Shown here one piece after another: positions 22,665 to 33,731 of a DNA stretch of 64,000 nt. The stretch is from Heliocidaris tuberculata (taxonomy: Eukaryota > Echinodermata > Echinoidea > Camarodonta > Echinometridae). A program made the translations under genes and the position numbers. The number at the start of each line of letters is the position of its first letter. Position 1 is the first letter of the stretch. The stretch lies in assembly GCA_025618425.1 (NCBI GenBank), contig CM046846.1:30171619-30235618 (forward strand), read 5' to 3'. The notes under the pieces were generated by a model. That model saw only the letters and a list, made by a program, of their open reading frames with translations, was not told the origin of the DNA and did no database searches.

Positions 22665-22818
22665 AGAGCATGCGTATCCGGTACGTACGTTAAAATAGAG
22701 CATACGTATCCGGTACGTACGTTAAAATAGAGCATACGTATCCGGTACGTACGTTAAAATAGAGCATACGTATCCGGTACGTACGTTAAAATAAAGCATA
22801 CGTATCCGGTACGTATCC
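22665..22818 (+). repeat. 32-bp tandem repeat rich in TACGTA
   Basis: Units start at 22665, 22697, 22729, 22761 and a partial one at 22793, with exact 32-bp spacing. Each has GCATACGTATCC, GGTACGTACG and TTAAAAT. The first four are nearly identical. GCATACGTATCC and GTACGTAC make the array strongly self-complementary. Confidence 0.95.
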
Positions 22819-22832
22819 GATACGAATAATGG

Positions 22833-22945
22833 CGTCGATGGCCTTCCATATACGTACGTACGTACGGTACGTACGTACCGGTATACCTAGCTAGCTAGCT
22901 AGAGAGAGATGTATGATCTTATGCATACGTTATACAGATTTCACT
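22833..22945 (+). repeat. TACGTA/TAGC repeat, inverted partner at 14052
   Basis: GGCGTCGATGGCCTTCCATA, then TACGTAC and CTAGCTAG runs and AGAGAGAGATG, in the inverse order and strand of 14052-14140. It joins the right end of the 32-bp tandem array, so both may be parts of one element. Confidence 0.75.
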
Positions 22946-22974
22946 GCGCATGCGCTATGCACGTAGCTCGAGTA

Positions 22975-23190
22975 TTAATTCAACAGTATTATTTTTTGCA
23001 TTCAAGGTTTTCGTTACCTTTTCTGCCATCTTGTTATAGCTTTTTATATTTACTCATGTTTTGTTATCATGTATGTATTTATGTATGTATGCATGCTATG
23101 TATGAGTGTATGATGTATATAACTATGTATATTCTCATACCCCGAAAGGGGTCGACAGAATAAAGTTTCAGTTCAGTTCAGTTCAGCTTT
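22975..23190 (+). mobile_element. Likely LINE 3' end with CAGTT tail
   Basis: AT-rich 3'-UTR-like sequence ends in ATACCCCGAAAGGGG, a short hairpin, then AATAAAGTTTCAGTTCAGTT and a tandem (CAGTT)n tail. A hairpin followed by a short tandem tail is typical of CR1/L2-type LINE 3' ends, which serve as the reverse-transcriptase recognition site. No coding part remains. Confidence 0.5.
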
Positions 23191-23199
23191 CCTCATGAT

Positions 23200-24548
23200 T
23201 ACACCATAATAAGAAAATGTTTGATTTCTATGTGACATGTCCCCCCCCCCCCCTCTCTCTCTCTCTCTCTCTGTCATCAAAAGAAATGGTAATCATTTGC
23301 GCTGATCTGTAAGCACCACAAACTGGTCTAAGATCAGGTGAGATGGTGAGCTGATCGGCGCCCCCCCCCCCCCCCCATCTTCCTGGAAAATCTTCAGAAG
23401 TCTGTAGACATGGAAGTTTTGAAAAGTCGCATGAAAATAGACAATTAACCAGTTAATCAATAGCAAATCCACACTGTATCCACCCCGCCCCCTCCCCCTT
23501 TATGTATTTCTTTATCCTATACTAGCATAATTATGATGATTATGATCTCTTTTCTTGTTCTTTTTTTTTTCTCTCTCTCACTCTTTCAAAACCTAAAGTG
23601 GTGCTTACCAACAAGTTTATATTTCAGCACGTTATGTTGGCCTGTCGATCACAGTTTTTGTTATAAAATGAATGTTACTTCATAAGTTCCTTGTTATTTG
23701 TGATTGATTTATACGTAGGCATACATGTATAATTAGGACTTCCTAATAATGATGTGCTGCGACGTGTATTGCAAAAGGAAACAAATCAGATCATGCAAAA
23801 GAAACAAATCAGATCAATAATCAGATAAAAACACATTTCCGATTTTATTCCGAACACTTATCCAAATCTTATTTCGTAGAATCAAGCCTGGTTTTCACAA
23901 GTTGCCAGGTACTTTGTTCATTTTTCGAAACAAGTGCAATTTCTCTTTGTAATAATACATATTAAAAGTATGCTTTAATGATTTTTAATACACAACCTTG
24001 CAAATAGAGTAGGTCATTTGGGGTCTTATCTTATAGGCCTAAAATACGCCTAAATTTCAACTTGTGCTTTGAAAGTAATTGGACCTCCGTTAAAGGTATA
24101 GAACTTTTGAAAACAGGATTACATTAAATGTTGAAAAAAAATGAGTTCAAAAGGTTACACGGAAAGAAAAACTGTGCCCTGGCAATACTACAGAATTCCT
24201 TTGAAAATCACTTCTTTGGTTTTAAAACTTTATCTTTTTTTTCTCTCTTTTTTTTTTTTTTTTTTTTTTAAATTCTGTAAGACCGATTTGTAAATTCATC
24301 TTCTTTCATGTTGTACCTTAATGGTTAAAAATGTGGTCAAATATTCCAAATCAAGGCAAAGTTGAAAGTTTCATGATCATGAAATAAAGCACATGCAGTG
24401 TTATCACTTATCATGATACAAGGCCAACATATTTTTTCATGTTAATTTTTTTTTTCTAGAAGGATAAAAGTTATACAAACACAGTTCCAAAAATTAACTC
24501 TCAGTGGGCCAACACTGTCTTGCCGAGATTGTTACCTAATAAACATGT
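23200..24548. other. Unassigned stretch with C runs and CT repeat
   Basis: C runs at about 23240-23252 and 23361-23376 and a short (CT)n at about 23252-23270; T runs near 24235-24270. No protein-like frame recognised. Confidence 0.5.
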
Positions 24549-24692
24549 TAGTTTCATAAAACTTGCTATTGATAGCAACTAACACAAAGCTATGACAAAT
24601 TTGCTCTCAGCCAATCAAATTCAATGATTTCAGTATATAGCTCATAACAGTAAATATTGTAACTTGTTATTGATAACAAGTTTTATGAAATA
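24549..24692 (+). mobile_element. Short MITE related to 5893-6121
   Basis: GTTTCATAAAACTTGCTATT at the left is mirrored by AACAAGTTTTATGAAAT at the right. The interior, with GACAAATTTGCTCTCAGCC and CTCATAACAGT, is shared with 5893-6121. About 144 bp, non-coding. Confidence 0.65.
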
Positions 24693-24783
24693 GTGCCCTA
24701 AACCGAGTGATGCATGCATGCAGCGGTTATGAACGACATACATGTATGGCCTGTTCTCACTCACCAATGCGCATATTGAGGTG

Positions 24784-25035
24784 TCGTATATAGGCTAGTG
24801 GTTTAGGTTAAACACTTGATTGGAGATGGGAAGGTCGGGAGTTCGAACCACGGCGCAGCAAGCCTGTCCTTAGGCAAGACATTAATCTACCTTTGCCACT
24901 CTCACCCAGGTGTTAAATGTATACCGGTATAGGAAGGGATTCCGTGCCATGCTGTGGCATCAAAATTGGGTATAACCTAGCTAGATCCGGGGTAATATTG
25001 CAGCGCTATATGAATATTCAATATTATTATTATAT
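24784..25035 (+). mobile_element. tRNA-derived SINE
   Basis: A-box-like TAGGCTAGTGG at about 24791-24801 and B-box-like GAGTTCGAACC at about 24839-24849. The body has the GGCAAGACATTAATCTAC core shared with 2757-3037. The 3' end GCAGCGCTATATGAATATTC is followed by an (ATT)n tail, and the same 3' end occurs inverted at 48728-48835. Confidence 0.8.
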
Positions 25036-25077
25036 AATTATATACTGAAATTAATTTTCAACCCCCCAAAAAAAAAA

Positions 25078-25124
25078 AAAATAAATAAATAAATAAATAA
25101 ATAAATTGATTAATAATAACAATA

Positions 25125-25179
<55 letters not shown>

Positions 25180-25413
25180 TAATAATAATAATAATAATGA
25201 TAATAATGATAGTAATAATAATGATAATAATAATAGTAATAATAATGATAATGATAATGATAATAACAATAATAATAATGATAATAATGATAATAATAAT
25301 AATAATGATAATAATGACAATAATAATAATAATAATAATGATAATAGTAATACTACTAATAATAATGATAATAATAATAATAATAATAATGATAATAATG
25401 ATAATAATAATCG
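25078..25413. repeat. Interrupted (AAT/ATG)n microsatellite
   Basis: About 335 bp of AAT triplets mixed with GAT and other variants, preceded by (AAAT)n. It yields long poly-Asn, poly-Ile and poly-Leu frames on both strands, none of which is a gene. It may have grown from the tail of the SINE that ends at 25035. Confidence 0.95.
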
Positions 25414-25635
25414 GCTGGAATATGTAATTAGACCCATTGCAGGTTTGTTCTTTGGGGGAGGGGCATTCACACGGCATTCTATGTTGAAATAAAATGCCAA
25501 TATTTTCTTTATGTTCATTTTTAAATAAATAAAGCAGGGAGCTGTAAACAGAAGGAGTAGAAACAAGCTGCTCTCCTTTGATCCATGCAAGCTCGGCGCC
25601 GTCGATAAGTTATGCGCTATGCCGCAACTATTAAC
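25414..25635. other. Unassigned spacer
   Basis: No recognised feature. A phrase here, CAGGGAGCTGTAAACAGAA, recurs inverted near 27693-27706. Confidence 0.4.
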
Positions 25636-27084
25636 CAGGGCCCATATTCATAAAACCCTACTAAGCTAACTAGTTGGCAACTATGTTAGTTGTCAGCTAG
25701 GCGCTAGTAGGTATTCATAAAACCCTACTATATTTGGCAACTAAGCCCTATTCATAATGCCTAATTGGCAACTAAATTGTCCCTAGTTGTCAACTAAATC
25801 TACGCTAGCTGACAACTAGACCGAAATGGCATTCATAAAACCTGACTAAGCTTAGTTTGCAACTAAATTTCATTGAAAATTTAGAGTTGATGTAGAGTAC
25901 CTCAACTAAGCGTTATACATCACCAATCATTACAGGAATGACATGGTCAGAAATTTTATGGAAGAGAAGAGATTGCTGGAGAAATGAAGAGGGTATATTT
26001 CGGAAGTGATTGGGATCACACATACATATTATGCAGATTTTCTAAAGTGCTGTAGATTTTACCAAGAAAATGACTTTATCTAACATTATATAAATTATGA
26101 TTTATGCCATAAATACCATCACCAGGAAGAGAAAATAAATCGTCTTGTTTCAGTCATTCTGAAAAATTAAATTTCAAACTTGCCTCCCTCCCCCATAAAG
26201 TATAAAATAATGTATCATGTGACGTTTTGCACGTTGCATTTTCCTCAAACATTATTTTGTCGGGGATATATATACTAGTATTTTGACAAAAAGACAACCA
26301 ATGCTTTTCTTTTAGGTAGATAATTATGTGTGAGGAACAATATCCTTAAAACACTGGAACCCTTCTGACAAAAAAAAAGAAGAGGAAAAGAATGTGAAAG
26401 AAAGGCATGAATAGGCAAATAGAAGAAAAATTAAAAGAAATGGACACTGAGGAGAAAGAAAAAAAAAACGAGAAAAAAAAAAAAACGAGAGAGAGAGAAA
26501 AAAAAAAAACGAATGATAAAAAAAGAAGAGAAAAATGTGGGGGAAGACCAAGTTTGACTACAGCCATGTGGGATTCCTAAATCATTTATTCAAACCATTT
26601 AAGTAGAAGGCATCGATCAGTGGCTGTTAATAGTTTGGGAAATGAAACCCGGGCTCTATGGAAATTGGGCTGGCAGAGTATACAATCTACACATTTTCCC
26701 CTTTCCACATGTTCCACCAAGTCTATTCTACCCAAGAGCACAGCAGTCAATTCTCTAGTTGGCAACTAAATCTTTCCCTAGTTTGATACTAATTGGCAAG
26801 ATTCTTTGTAAGGTTTCATGAATATTAATTTAGTTGGCAACTTAGTAGTTGCAAACTAGACATAAAAGACTGTCAGTGCTGCACAAAGAATTATGTAAAG
26901 TAACCTTACAAAAACCATGTACTCTCTATTCATTAATTCCACCCACGCTGACTCCACCAGAAGGCAAACAATGGCTAGTTACCAACTAGCTCAGCTACAT
27001 ATAGTTGGCAACTAGGGGGTTTTAGTTGCCTACTAGAGCCTAGTTGGCAACCAGCTTAGTAGGGTTTTATGAATATGGGCCCTG
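25636..27084. mobile_element. Long-TIR DNA element with subterminal motif clusters
   Basis: CAGGGCCCATATTCATAAAA at the left is mirrored by TTTTATGAATATGGGCCCTG at the right, and the inverted similarity runs on through CCCTACTAAGCT / AGCTTAGTAGGG. The next ~200 bp at the left and ~320 bp at the right are studded with AGTTGGCAACTA-like motifs in both orientations, about fifteen in all. Such clusters are typical transposase-binding arrays. The centre is AT-rich and non-coding, with a purine tract at 26365-26560. No target duplication was found. Confidence 0.8.
26365..26560 (+). repeat. Polypurine tract
   Basis: About 195 bp almost entirely of A and G, with AAAAAACGAGA repeats, inside the DNA element at 25636-27084. 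The Phe/Ser-rich minus-strand frames here are artefacts of composition. Confidence 0.85.
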
Positions 27085-27807
27085 GTGGTCGGAGCGCATG
27101 AATTGTCAGGGTTTCCAACTCCTACATCAGGAAATGGTTTCTCAGCAACTGTTCGCTGTCCCTTTCAATGATTTCTCATCAATTGTCGAATGTGTATAGT
27201 AGAACGAGCGAACAGAAACTTATGTAATTTCATACCTTTTTCAACTGCAAAAATATGAAATGCACGCAAATGCACGCACTAGCGAAGTACTTTATATCAA
27301 TATTGTAAATCATCGATTAAAATGACGGGACATTAAAACGACCGGAAATGACCGGAATATCCTAAAATATTGAGTTTTTGTCAGGATTTAATTTTCCTTT
27401 CACGGACGCTGGTACAAAAATTATAGGAAGAGCAGAGAAATAAATTTGAAAAATTGTTCGATGCACTATTCCCAACACAATCCCCACATAAATTTTACAA
27501 TTTACAATGAAATTTGGCCGGTAATTTGATAAATGCGAAACTGGTGCCTGGCCTCCGAATTCCCCGCGGTGGAAGAGCAGCGCCTCGCATGGAACTTCAA
27601 AGCCAAGTAGAATGTTACACATCCATTGTTAAGCTTTAGAACTCACGCATACGTTTGCATAATTATTTTACAAGAGTTTCCACTCTTTCTGTTTACAGCT
27701 CCCTGAATAAAGCAATCTTTTCTCTGCATGTGATCTGCACTGAGTCTGTCAAAGAAACAAGGTATTTGTGTAATTAACATATGATGGTAAATGTAATCCA
27801 CGGTACC
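27085..27807. other. Unassigned stretch between elements
   Basis: An 86-codon minus-strand frame at 27362-27622 carries no recognisable motif. No repeats shared with the rest of the window were noticed apart from CAGCTCCCTG near 27697. Confidence 0.5.
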
Positions 27808-28312
27808 TTAAGGGGAAAGTTCACCCTGAAGATTACTTGAGTTTAAAAAATGCAGAAAAAATAAAGAAAAGTATTGGCGAAGGTTTGATGAAAATCGGTC
27901 AAATAATAAAAGAGTTATGAGTATTTAAAGTTTTGGATTCGTGACGTCACATGCGAGCAGCTGCCCATTGGTCATGTAATAAATATTCCATATATTGGCA
28001 TTTTTTTTACGTTCCACAATAAATTAATATTGTTTCTTTTCAGAATCTAGCATTGAATAACATTTCTGACAATATATCAAATGCACAGACGAAAATATTC
28101 TAAATTTTCTGAGAAAACTGTATATTATGGAATATTTATCACATAACATAATGGAGGAGCTGCTCGCATGTGACGTCACAAAATCAAAACTTCAAAAGTC
28201 CATAACTCCGTTATTCTTTAACGGATTTTGTCCAAACTTTCGCCAATATTTTTCTTTATTTTTTCTGCATTTTTTAAACTTAAGTAATCTTCGGGGTGAA
28301 CTTCCCCTTTAA
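27808..28312 (+). mobile_element. TTAA MITE, family T2
   Basis: Begins TTAAGGGGAAAGTTCACCCT and ends AGGGGTGAACTTCCCC-like then TTTAA, flanked by TTAA at 27808-27811 and 28309-28312. About 505 bp and non-coding. Inside each end lies a GAAAATCGGTCAA...GAGTTATGA block or its mirror, resembling family T1 although the tips differ. Confidence 0.85.
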
Positions 28313-28339
28313 GGGGAAAAATTTGCCCCAATTTTTAGG

Positions 28340-28954
28340 CAGGGGCGGATCTAGCTTTTTTCCAAGGAGGGGGTTTGAGGGGCTGAGCTGGGTATTGCGA
28401 GGGAGCGTAGAGACCGAGCCCGAGCGAGCGAAGCGAGCGAGGGGGAGGGTGTGGGAGGGGGGTATCCCCCCTCCCACAGTAGGGAGATTTTTCATTTTTA
28501 GGGTTGCTAGCTTGCGATTTTAAGCATACTTGCATGCTCTATTTTTTCTCTTCTTTGCCCAAATAAATGTTTACTTGGAAGCGAGCGAAGCGAGCGAGGG
28601 GGGAGGGTGTGGGAGGGGGGTATCCCCCCTCCTACAGTAGGGAGATTTTTCATTTTTAGGGTTGCTAGCTTGCGATTTTAAGCATACTTGCATGTCTATT
28701 TTTTCTCTTTTTTGCCCAAATAAATGTTTACTTGGAAGCGAGCGAAGCGAGCGAGGGGGGAGGGTGTGGGAGGGGGGTATCCCCCCTCCTACAGTAGGGA
28801 GATTTTTCATTTTAAGGGTTGCTAGCTTGCGATTTTAAGCATACTTGCATGCTCTATTTTTTCTCTTTTTTGCCCAAATAAATGTTTACTTGGAAGCCCA
28901 AGGGGGGGGGGGGTTAAACCCCCTAAACCCCCCCCCCCCGTAGATCCGCCACTG
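28340..28954 (+). mobile_element. hAT-like MITE carrying an internal tandem array
   Basis: Ends CAGGGGCGGATCTAGC and GTAGATCCGCCACTG are inverted repeats of the hAT-like CAGKGGCGGAT type. A 5-bp TTAGG flanks both sides (28335-28339, 28955-28959); an 8-bp duplication is not seen. The interior is three ~157-bp direct repeats plus G/C-rich ends. All open frames come from the array. Confidence 0.8.
28424..28895 (+). repeat. Three 157-bp tandem repeats
   Basis: Units begin at the GCGAGCGAAG motif at 28424, 28581 and 28738. Each carries a G/C block with GGGGGGTATCCCCCC, then GAGATTTTTCATTTTTAGGG, TTGCGATTTTAAGCATACTT and AATAAATGTTTACTTGG. They are almost identical, so the expansion is recent. Confidence 0.95.
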
Positions 28955-28959
28955 TTAGG

Positions 28960-29410
28960 GGCTGTCTGACAACCCATCCCGACGGAAAATTTTGTTAGTT
29001 GTGGTGTTCTGGTAATGTATAATCATACACTTCCTTCTGACAAAGTTTGGCGCATATGTTAGATGGGTTGAAATCGACCCGACTTTGAGACCCTTCTGGG
29101 GGGCCTCTAAGAGGCCAAACCCGACGGCTTCGTTCGAGCTGACAAGCTTTTTGTGAATGATATGAAAGGTCTAAGTAACTTTAAGGGGTCACATCTCATA
29201 TGTAAAATGGGGTGACTGTTTCTACGGGACAGGCTCCTAGACTATATTATTTCTTATTTGAAATGATACGTTTCTAAAATAATCGTAGATTTGTCCTTTT
29301 CTTTTATTTTCAATTTAGTGTGCAAAAAAACAGCGTTCTAAGTAAAAAAAATTTAAAAAAAATAAAATAAAATATAAATAAATAAATAAATCAATCAATC
29401 AATCAATCAA

Positions 29411-29453
<43 letters not shown>

Positions 29454-29759
29454 ATGTTTTTTTCAAAAAGAGTACTTACCCACAAATTCAGGTATAGTGC
29501 ATGCAGATCTGTGCGTCAGTTTCACTGGACCATCGATCTCCATTTACGACTGGACTGTGAATTAGTTAATCAACAACAGACGAAAGTTGGCGCTATTTTA
29601 GATTATTGAAAATAAGAGATAGACTGAATTGTATGACGCTCAGTTTCTCCTTCAAAAATAAATGCGGTCCATTTTATAAATCAATGTGCAGGCCTATGAG
29701 TTTCTTTGTTTATTTGTTGTTTTTTTCACTCCCAATGATACTGAGGTCACACGGGGGTG

Positions 29760-29823
<64 letters not shown>

Positions 29824-29853
29824 CGGGTGTGCGTGTGTGTGTGTGTGTGTACA
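28960..29853. other. Unassigned stretch with microsatellites
   Basis: No gene recognised. Contains (AAAT)n and (AATC)n repeats at about 29345-29455 and a TA then TG microsatellite at about 29763-29850, directly before LINE-coding sequence. Confidence 0.6.
29763..29850. repeat. Compound (TA)n(TG)n microsatellite
   Basis: About 40 bp of TA followed by about 50 bp of mostly TG. It defines the apparent 5' truncation point of the LINE that follows. Confidence 0.95.
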
Positions 29854-31083
29854 ATGTATCAGGACTACTCGCATGGAGGGTTAAGAATGATGAATTTTAA
29901 ATTGTTTGTAAAGGCACAGCGTTTGATGTGGCTGAAACATTTATTATATGGAGAAAGGGATGCTGGATGGAAATTGTATTTTGACTTTTGTTTCAGAACA
30001 GTTGGTGGGAGATTTCTGTTCTTATGCGACTTTGACACTTCTAAATTAACATTAAAAATACCACAATTTTATTCAGAAATGCTGAAGGCTTGGCAAGATA
30101 TGAGGAAATATAGATACTCTGAAGGGGAGGTTAATCCGGTTATATTTAATAATCATAATATTTGTATAAGAGGTGAAATGATCTGTGATATTGATCTATT
30201 TAATAAAGGCATACGCACTGTAAATCACATTTTTGACAATGGGCATATAAAGCCTGTGGTTTATTTTCAAAATCTTGGGATTAATGCAAATCAATTGCTC
30301 CAGATAATTGATATTGCTCATGCCATACCAACTAGTTGGAAAAATGCTACTCCTTCGGTCAAATTTATGAAAATTGATTTTGTTGACTTTAATATAAACA
30401 TGAATATTGCTGGGTAGGAAACAACTTTTCAGGTAGTTAAATCTAGAACTATTTATAACTGTTTTATCAACAATTTACGTGAATCGTATAACTTAACAGT
30501 AAAGGATGGTCACAGCAATTTCAACTTTACAGATAAAGAAATATGTACTTTTTTCATCCGAGCAAGGAACACAACTCTCATTAGAAAACAAAGGGAATTT
30601 CAATTTATACTTTTACATGGAGCTATATATACAAAAGTACATTTGATGAGGTTTGGGTTTGTGAGGGACAATTATTGCTCATTTTGTTATAAGGAGATTG
30701 AGTCTTACTTTCATATATTTCTGAACTGTGCGAAAGTGAAACCGTTATGGCAATTTTGTATTGAATATTTTGGCTTGGCTGAATTAAAAGATATGAATTG
30801 GGGGGATATATACATGGGATTACCTGGTAATTCAAATAGAAATAAATGTGTAAATTCTTTGGTCATGTTTATTAAATATGCAATTTTCCATTCTAGGGCT
30901 CAAGGCCAGGTTCCTTCATCTATAAAAATACAAAAATATATAGCTGATTGTATAGAGGAAGAAAAAAATCTAGCAACGAAGGCAGGGAAGTTACATTTAC
31001 ACTTACAGAAATGGGAAGAACTGAAAGTGAATAAGGATGTGAATGTGAGCAGGTATGATGTGTCTAGTATTGTGCGTGTGTAA
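29854..31083 (+). pseudogene. 3' part of L1/Tx1-type LINE ORF2, one stop
   Basis: Non-LTR retrotransposon ORF2 encodes endonuclease and reverse transcriptase. Only the region after the catalytic core remains: QDYSHGGLRM (a GGL-type motif that follows the RT domain), the WLKHLLYG helix, a long linker, and near the end a zinc-knuckle-like C-x2-C-x8-H-x4-C in NYCSFCYKEIESYFHIFLNC (30673-30729). This order is typical of L1/Tx1-clade ORF2 C-termini. The frame is interrupted only by TAG at 30415-30417 and continues in the same phase to the TAA at 31081, so the copy is fairly young. The 5' side is cut at a TA/TG microsatellite, as in ordinary 5'-truncated insertions. Endonuclease and catalytic RT motifs are absent, so it cannot move. 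Confidence 0.85.
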
Positions 31084-31685
31084 ACCTTGGTATGATTGTT
31101 GGATGTTAGTGAGTGTGAATGTGAATGTTGTGAGGGGGGGGGGGGGGGGGGGGGGGGTTAAGTAGTGAAAGGGGTAACAAGGTATACCGATGAAGGGTTT
31201 ATATAAAAATATGCATTATGTTACTTTTCATGAATGATCATTTTCCCCTTCTCTTGGGTAAATTCTTAAATGCACATCTTATTATTTATGATATGAATAT
31301 AACATGAAGAATTGTATTTCATTTAATTATACCGTAATTATACACTTTTGTTTACCCCTTTATTCATTTAAAGGAGATCTTTATATGAACTAGGAAAATA
31401 ACAAAAAAGAAAAGAACATTAACATATTTTGAATGAAAGATCATTTGCATTGAATATTATACATTGTGGGACATAGGAGGGGGTATAGGGCGTACGTTAG
31501 TGTTTGTCAATATATTATTTACTTAGTGATTTCATTCCAACATTCTTCCATGCTTGTCTTGTGAATAATTTAACACTATGGTATGAAAACGAAATGAAGA
31601 TTTGTATTTGTTTGAAATTATTTACATTTATTTTATGTAATGATCTATTTTGAATGAAATCTCTAATAAAATATTTTGAAAAACA
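31084..31685 (+). mobile_element. 3' UTR of the L1/Tx1-type LINE
   Basis: AT-rich non-coding sequence after the ORF2 stop, broken by a ~24-nt G run (31134-31157). It ends in CTAATAAAATATTTTG and a short A-rich tail. A SINE begins a few bases later. Confidence 0.6.
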
Positions 31686-31690
31686 AAAAG

Positions 31691-31835
31691 TGTGGAGGTG
31701 CCGTGGTCCAGTGGTTTAAGGCGCTTGACTGGAGATGCGAGGATCGGGCGTTCGATCCCCGGCACGGCACTTATGCCCTTGAGCAAGACATTTCATCTAC
31801 ATTGCTCTTTTATCGTACATCAAATAAATGAAGTG
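31691..31835 (+). mobile_element. tRNA-derived SINE with intact acceptor pairing
   Basis: A tRNA-like head with A box TGGTCCAGTGG and B box GCGTTCGATCC; GTGCCGT at the 5' side can pair with ACGGCAC after the B box, as in an acceptor stem. The body has GAGCAAGACATTTCATCTAC, a variant of the core of the SINEs at 2757 and 24784. The 3' end is unclear. It sits directly behind the LINE 3' end. Confidence 0.75.
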
Positions 31836-32034
31836 CTAAAGGCATATTGATACCAGCGTGTGCATTTGTGTTAAAAAAAAAATTTTTTTTAAAGTGTGTG
31901 GATGTGCGTGTGTGTGTGTGGTGTGTAATTTTGCGTATAATGTCTCATATTGAAATGTCAATGATGATGGTGTGGAAAGGAAACTGTCAATGTCATTTCT
32001 CTTCTTTTGTGTCTATTCCTCTTATCTTCTATCC
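31836..32034. other. Short unassigned spacer
   Basis: Low-complexity TG and A/T tracts before the tandem duplication. No gene recognised. Confidence 0.4.
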
Positions 32035-32237
32035 TTCCTCTAAAAAAAAAACACGTTTATGCTTTTTACATTCTTCTGTTGAGTCGTTAAGACGGATGTC
32101 TCATTGGAATATACGTGCAATAATGCTGATAATAGTACCCTTGGACATACTTTGAAGGAAAACGAATTTAAGAATGCTTATTTTAATATTGATATACCTT
32201 CAATGCAAAATATGGAGTAACAACATACAAATATCAA

Positions 32238-33539
32238 TCCTTAGCTCATTTTGATTGCAGAAGCCTTTCTAAACACTTCGAAAATTTTGAATACTGGTGT
32301 GAATAACTCAAAATACAAATTTAAAATAATTGGTTTAACTGAAACCAGCATAGTTGTGTGATACATCACCAGTAAATATGTTTGATCTAGAAAACTATGA
32401 TTTTTTTTAAATATAATAATAGACAAAATAAACGAGGTGGTGGTATATACTGCTATGTATATTGACGTGATCGCTAAAATTCAAACCGAAAAAAGAACTA
32501 ACATTTATTACAGAATCAATTGAAAGTCTTTTTATTGAACTAGATAGTAAACACAATAAGAATACAGTTATTAGAGTTATATACCCTCCACCTGCACAAT
32601 TGATGGAATTTTTTCTAAACGAATTCACTTCTGTTTTGAATAAAATAAATGCAAGTTCTAATAATTGTTTTATTATGGGTGACTTTAATTTGGATTTAAT
32701 GAAAATAGGATCGAACATGCACAGGTAGATACATTTCTTAAAATCTTTAGTACATTTATTCATTCTATTCAACTATAGAAGGTCCTATACGTATTTTATA
32801 TTATAGTGGATGCAAGCTAATAATTTAATTCTAAACACTGAAAAAACAAATTACATGATATTTGTTAGTTGTCAGACCGGTAATTTTGATTTGAAATTAC
32901 AATATAGAAATAGATAAATAATAAAGGTTCAACATACCAATTGGGGGGGGGGGCATTTATTTAGATGATACTGTCATGGAACTATCATATTAATGATTAA
33001 TGTACTAAACTGGCCAAAAAACATTGGCATACTTTATAATTTTATAAACTACAATTTTTACCGTAGAAGATATTGAAATTATTGTATTACTCCCTTGTAT
33101 CATCACGTTTAAGTTACTGTAATATAATTTGGGGGTTGACCTCAAATTCTAACCTTAATAGAATTCATAAGCTACAAAAACGTGTAATTAGAATAATAAC
33201 TCATTCAGATTTTCTATGTCACAGTATAATCCCATTTTTAAACAGATGCAAATCTTGCCAATCCATGACATGATATCACTAAATATTGCTACTTTTATGT
33301 TCACTTTGTATAATGATGTATCTCTACCAAAGCCATTTGCAGATTATTTCACTCAGAATTGTAAAATACATAATTATGATACAAGATCTGCTCAGAACTT
33401 TCACCTTCCTTTACACCGAACTCGTACTACAAAAGACACTGTATTTTTTCACGGCCCACCGGTATGGAACAATCTACCTAAATTCATGCTGAAAAACCAC
33501 CTTTATTCAGTTCTAACCAACAACAAGAACAAAAAATAA
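32238..33539 (+). pseudogene. Internally deleted CR1/L2/Jockey-type LINE, copy A
   Basis: Endonuclease remains come first: a HF.CRSLSK motif near 32247, IIGLTE (near 32325), RGGGIYCYV-like sequence (near 32435), VIRVIY.PP (near 32580) and the MGDFNLDL motif (near 32677-32700). The sequence then jumps near 32805 to the end of the RT domain: MQANNLILNTEKTNYMIF (near 32812), SWNYHI, LLYYSLVSSRLSYCNIIW and the C-terminal GPPVWNNLP (33450s). The whole catalytic RT core is missing, at the same junction as in copy B. Several frameshifts and stops are present. The last 100 codons (33216-33539) are still open. It cannot move. Confidence 0.85.
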
Positions 33540-33731
33540 AAAATAAAACAAACCCTGAGACATTTTATGGATTATGTGAAGCACGGTCACTGCACTTCCG
33601 AGTGTTGTTTCTGAATTCTGATGTTCTATACATGTACGTACCGTGCTTTTGAACAAGAGACAGAAATTTAATCGAGGTAGGTCTACTAAACTCTGATGTG
33701 TGAAGAAAATAACATCTTTAGCCGTTTGCAG

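Noticed and set aside
22665..22818. CRISPR array (32-bp regular repeat)
   Set aside because: The repeats are contiguous with no spacers, and the sequence is clearly eukaryotic.
25051..25590. 179-codon minus-strand frame and companions on both strands
   Set aside because: They are translations of an interrupted AAT/GAT microsatellite into poly-Leu, poly-Ile or poly-Asn.
29686..29853. N-terminal extension of the LINE frame
   Set aside because: It is read through TA and TG microsatellites; homology starts at about 29854.
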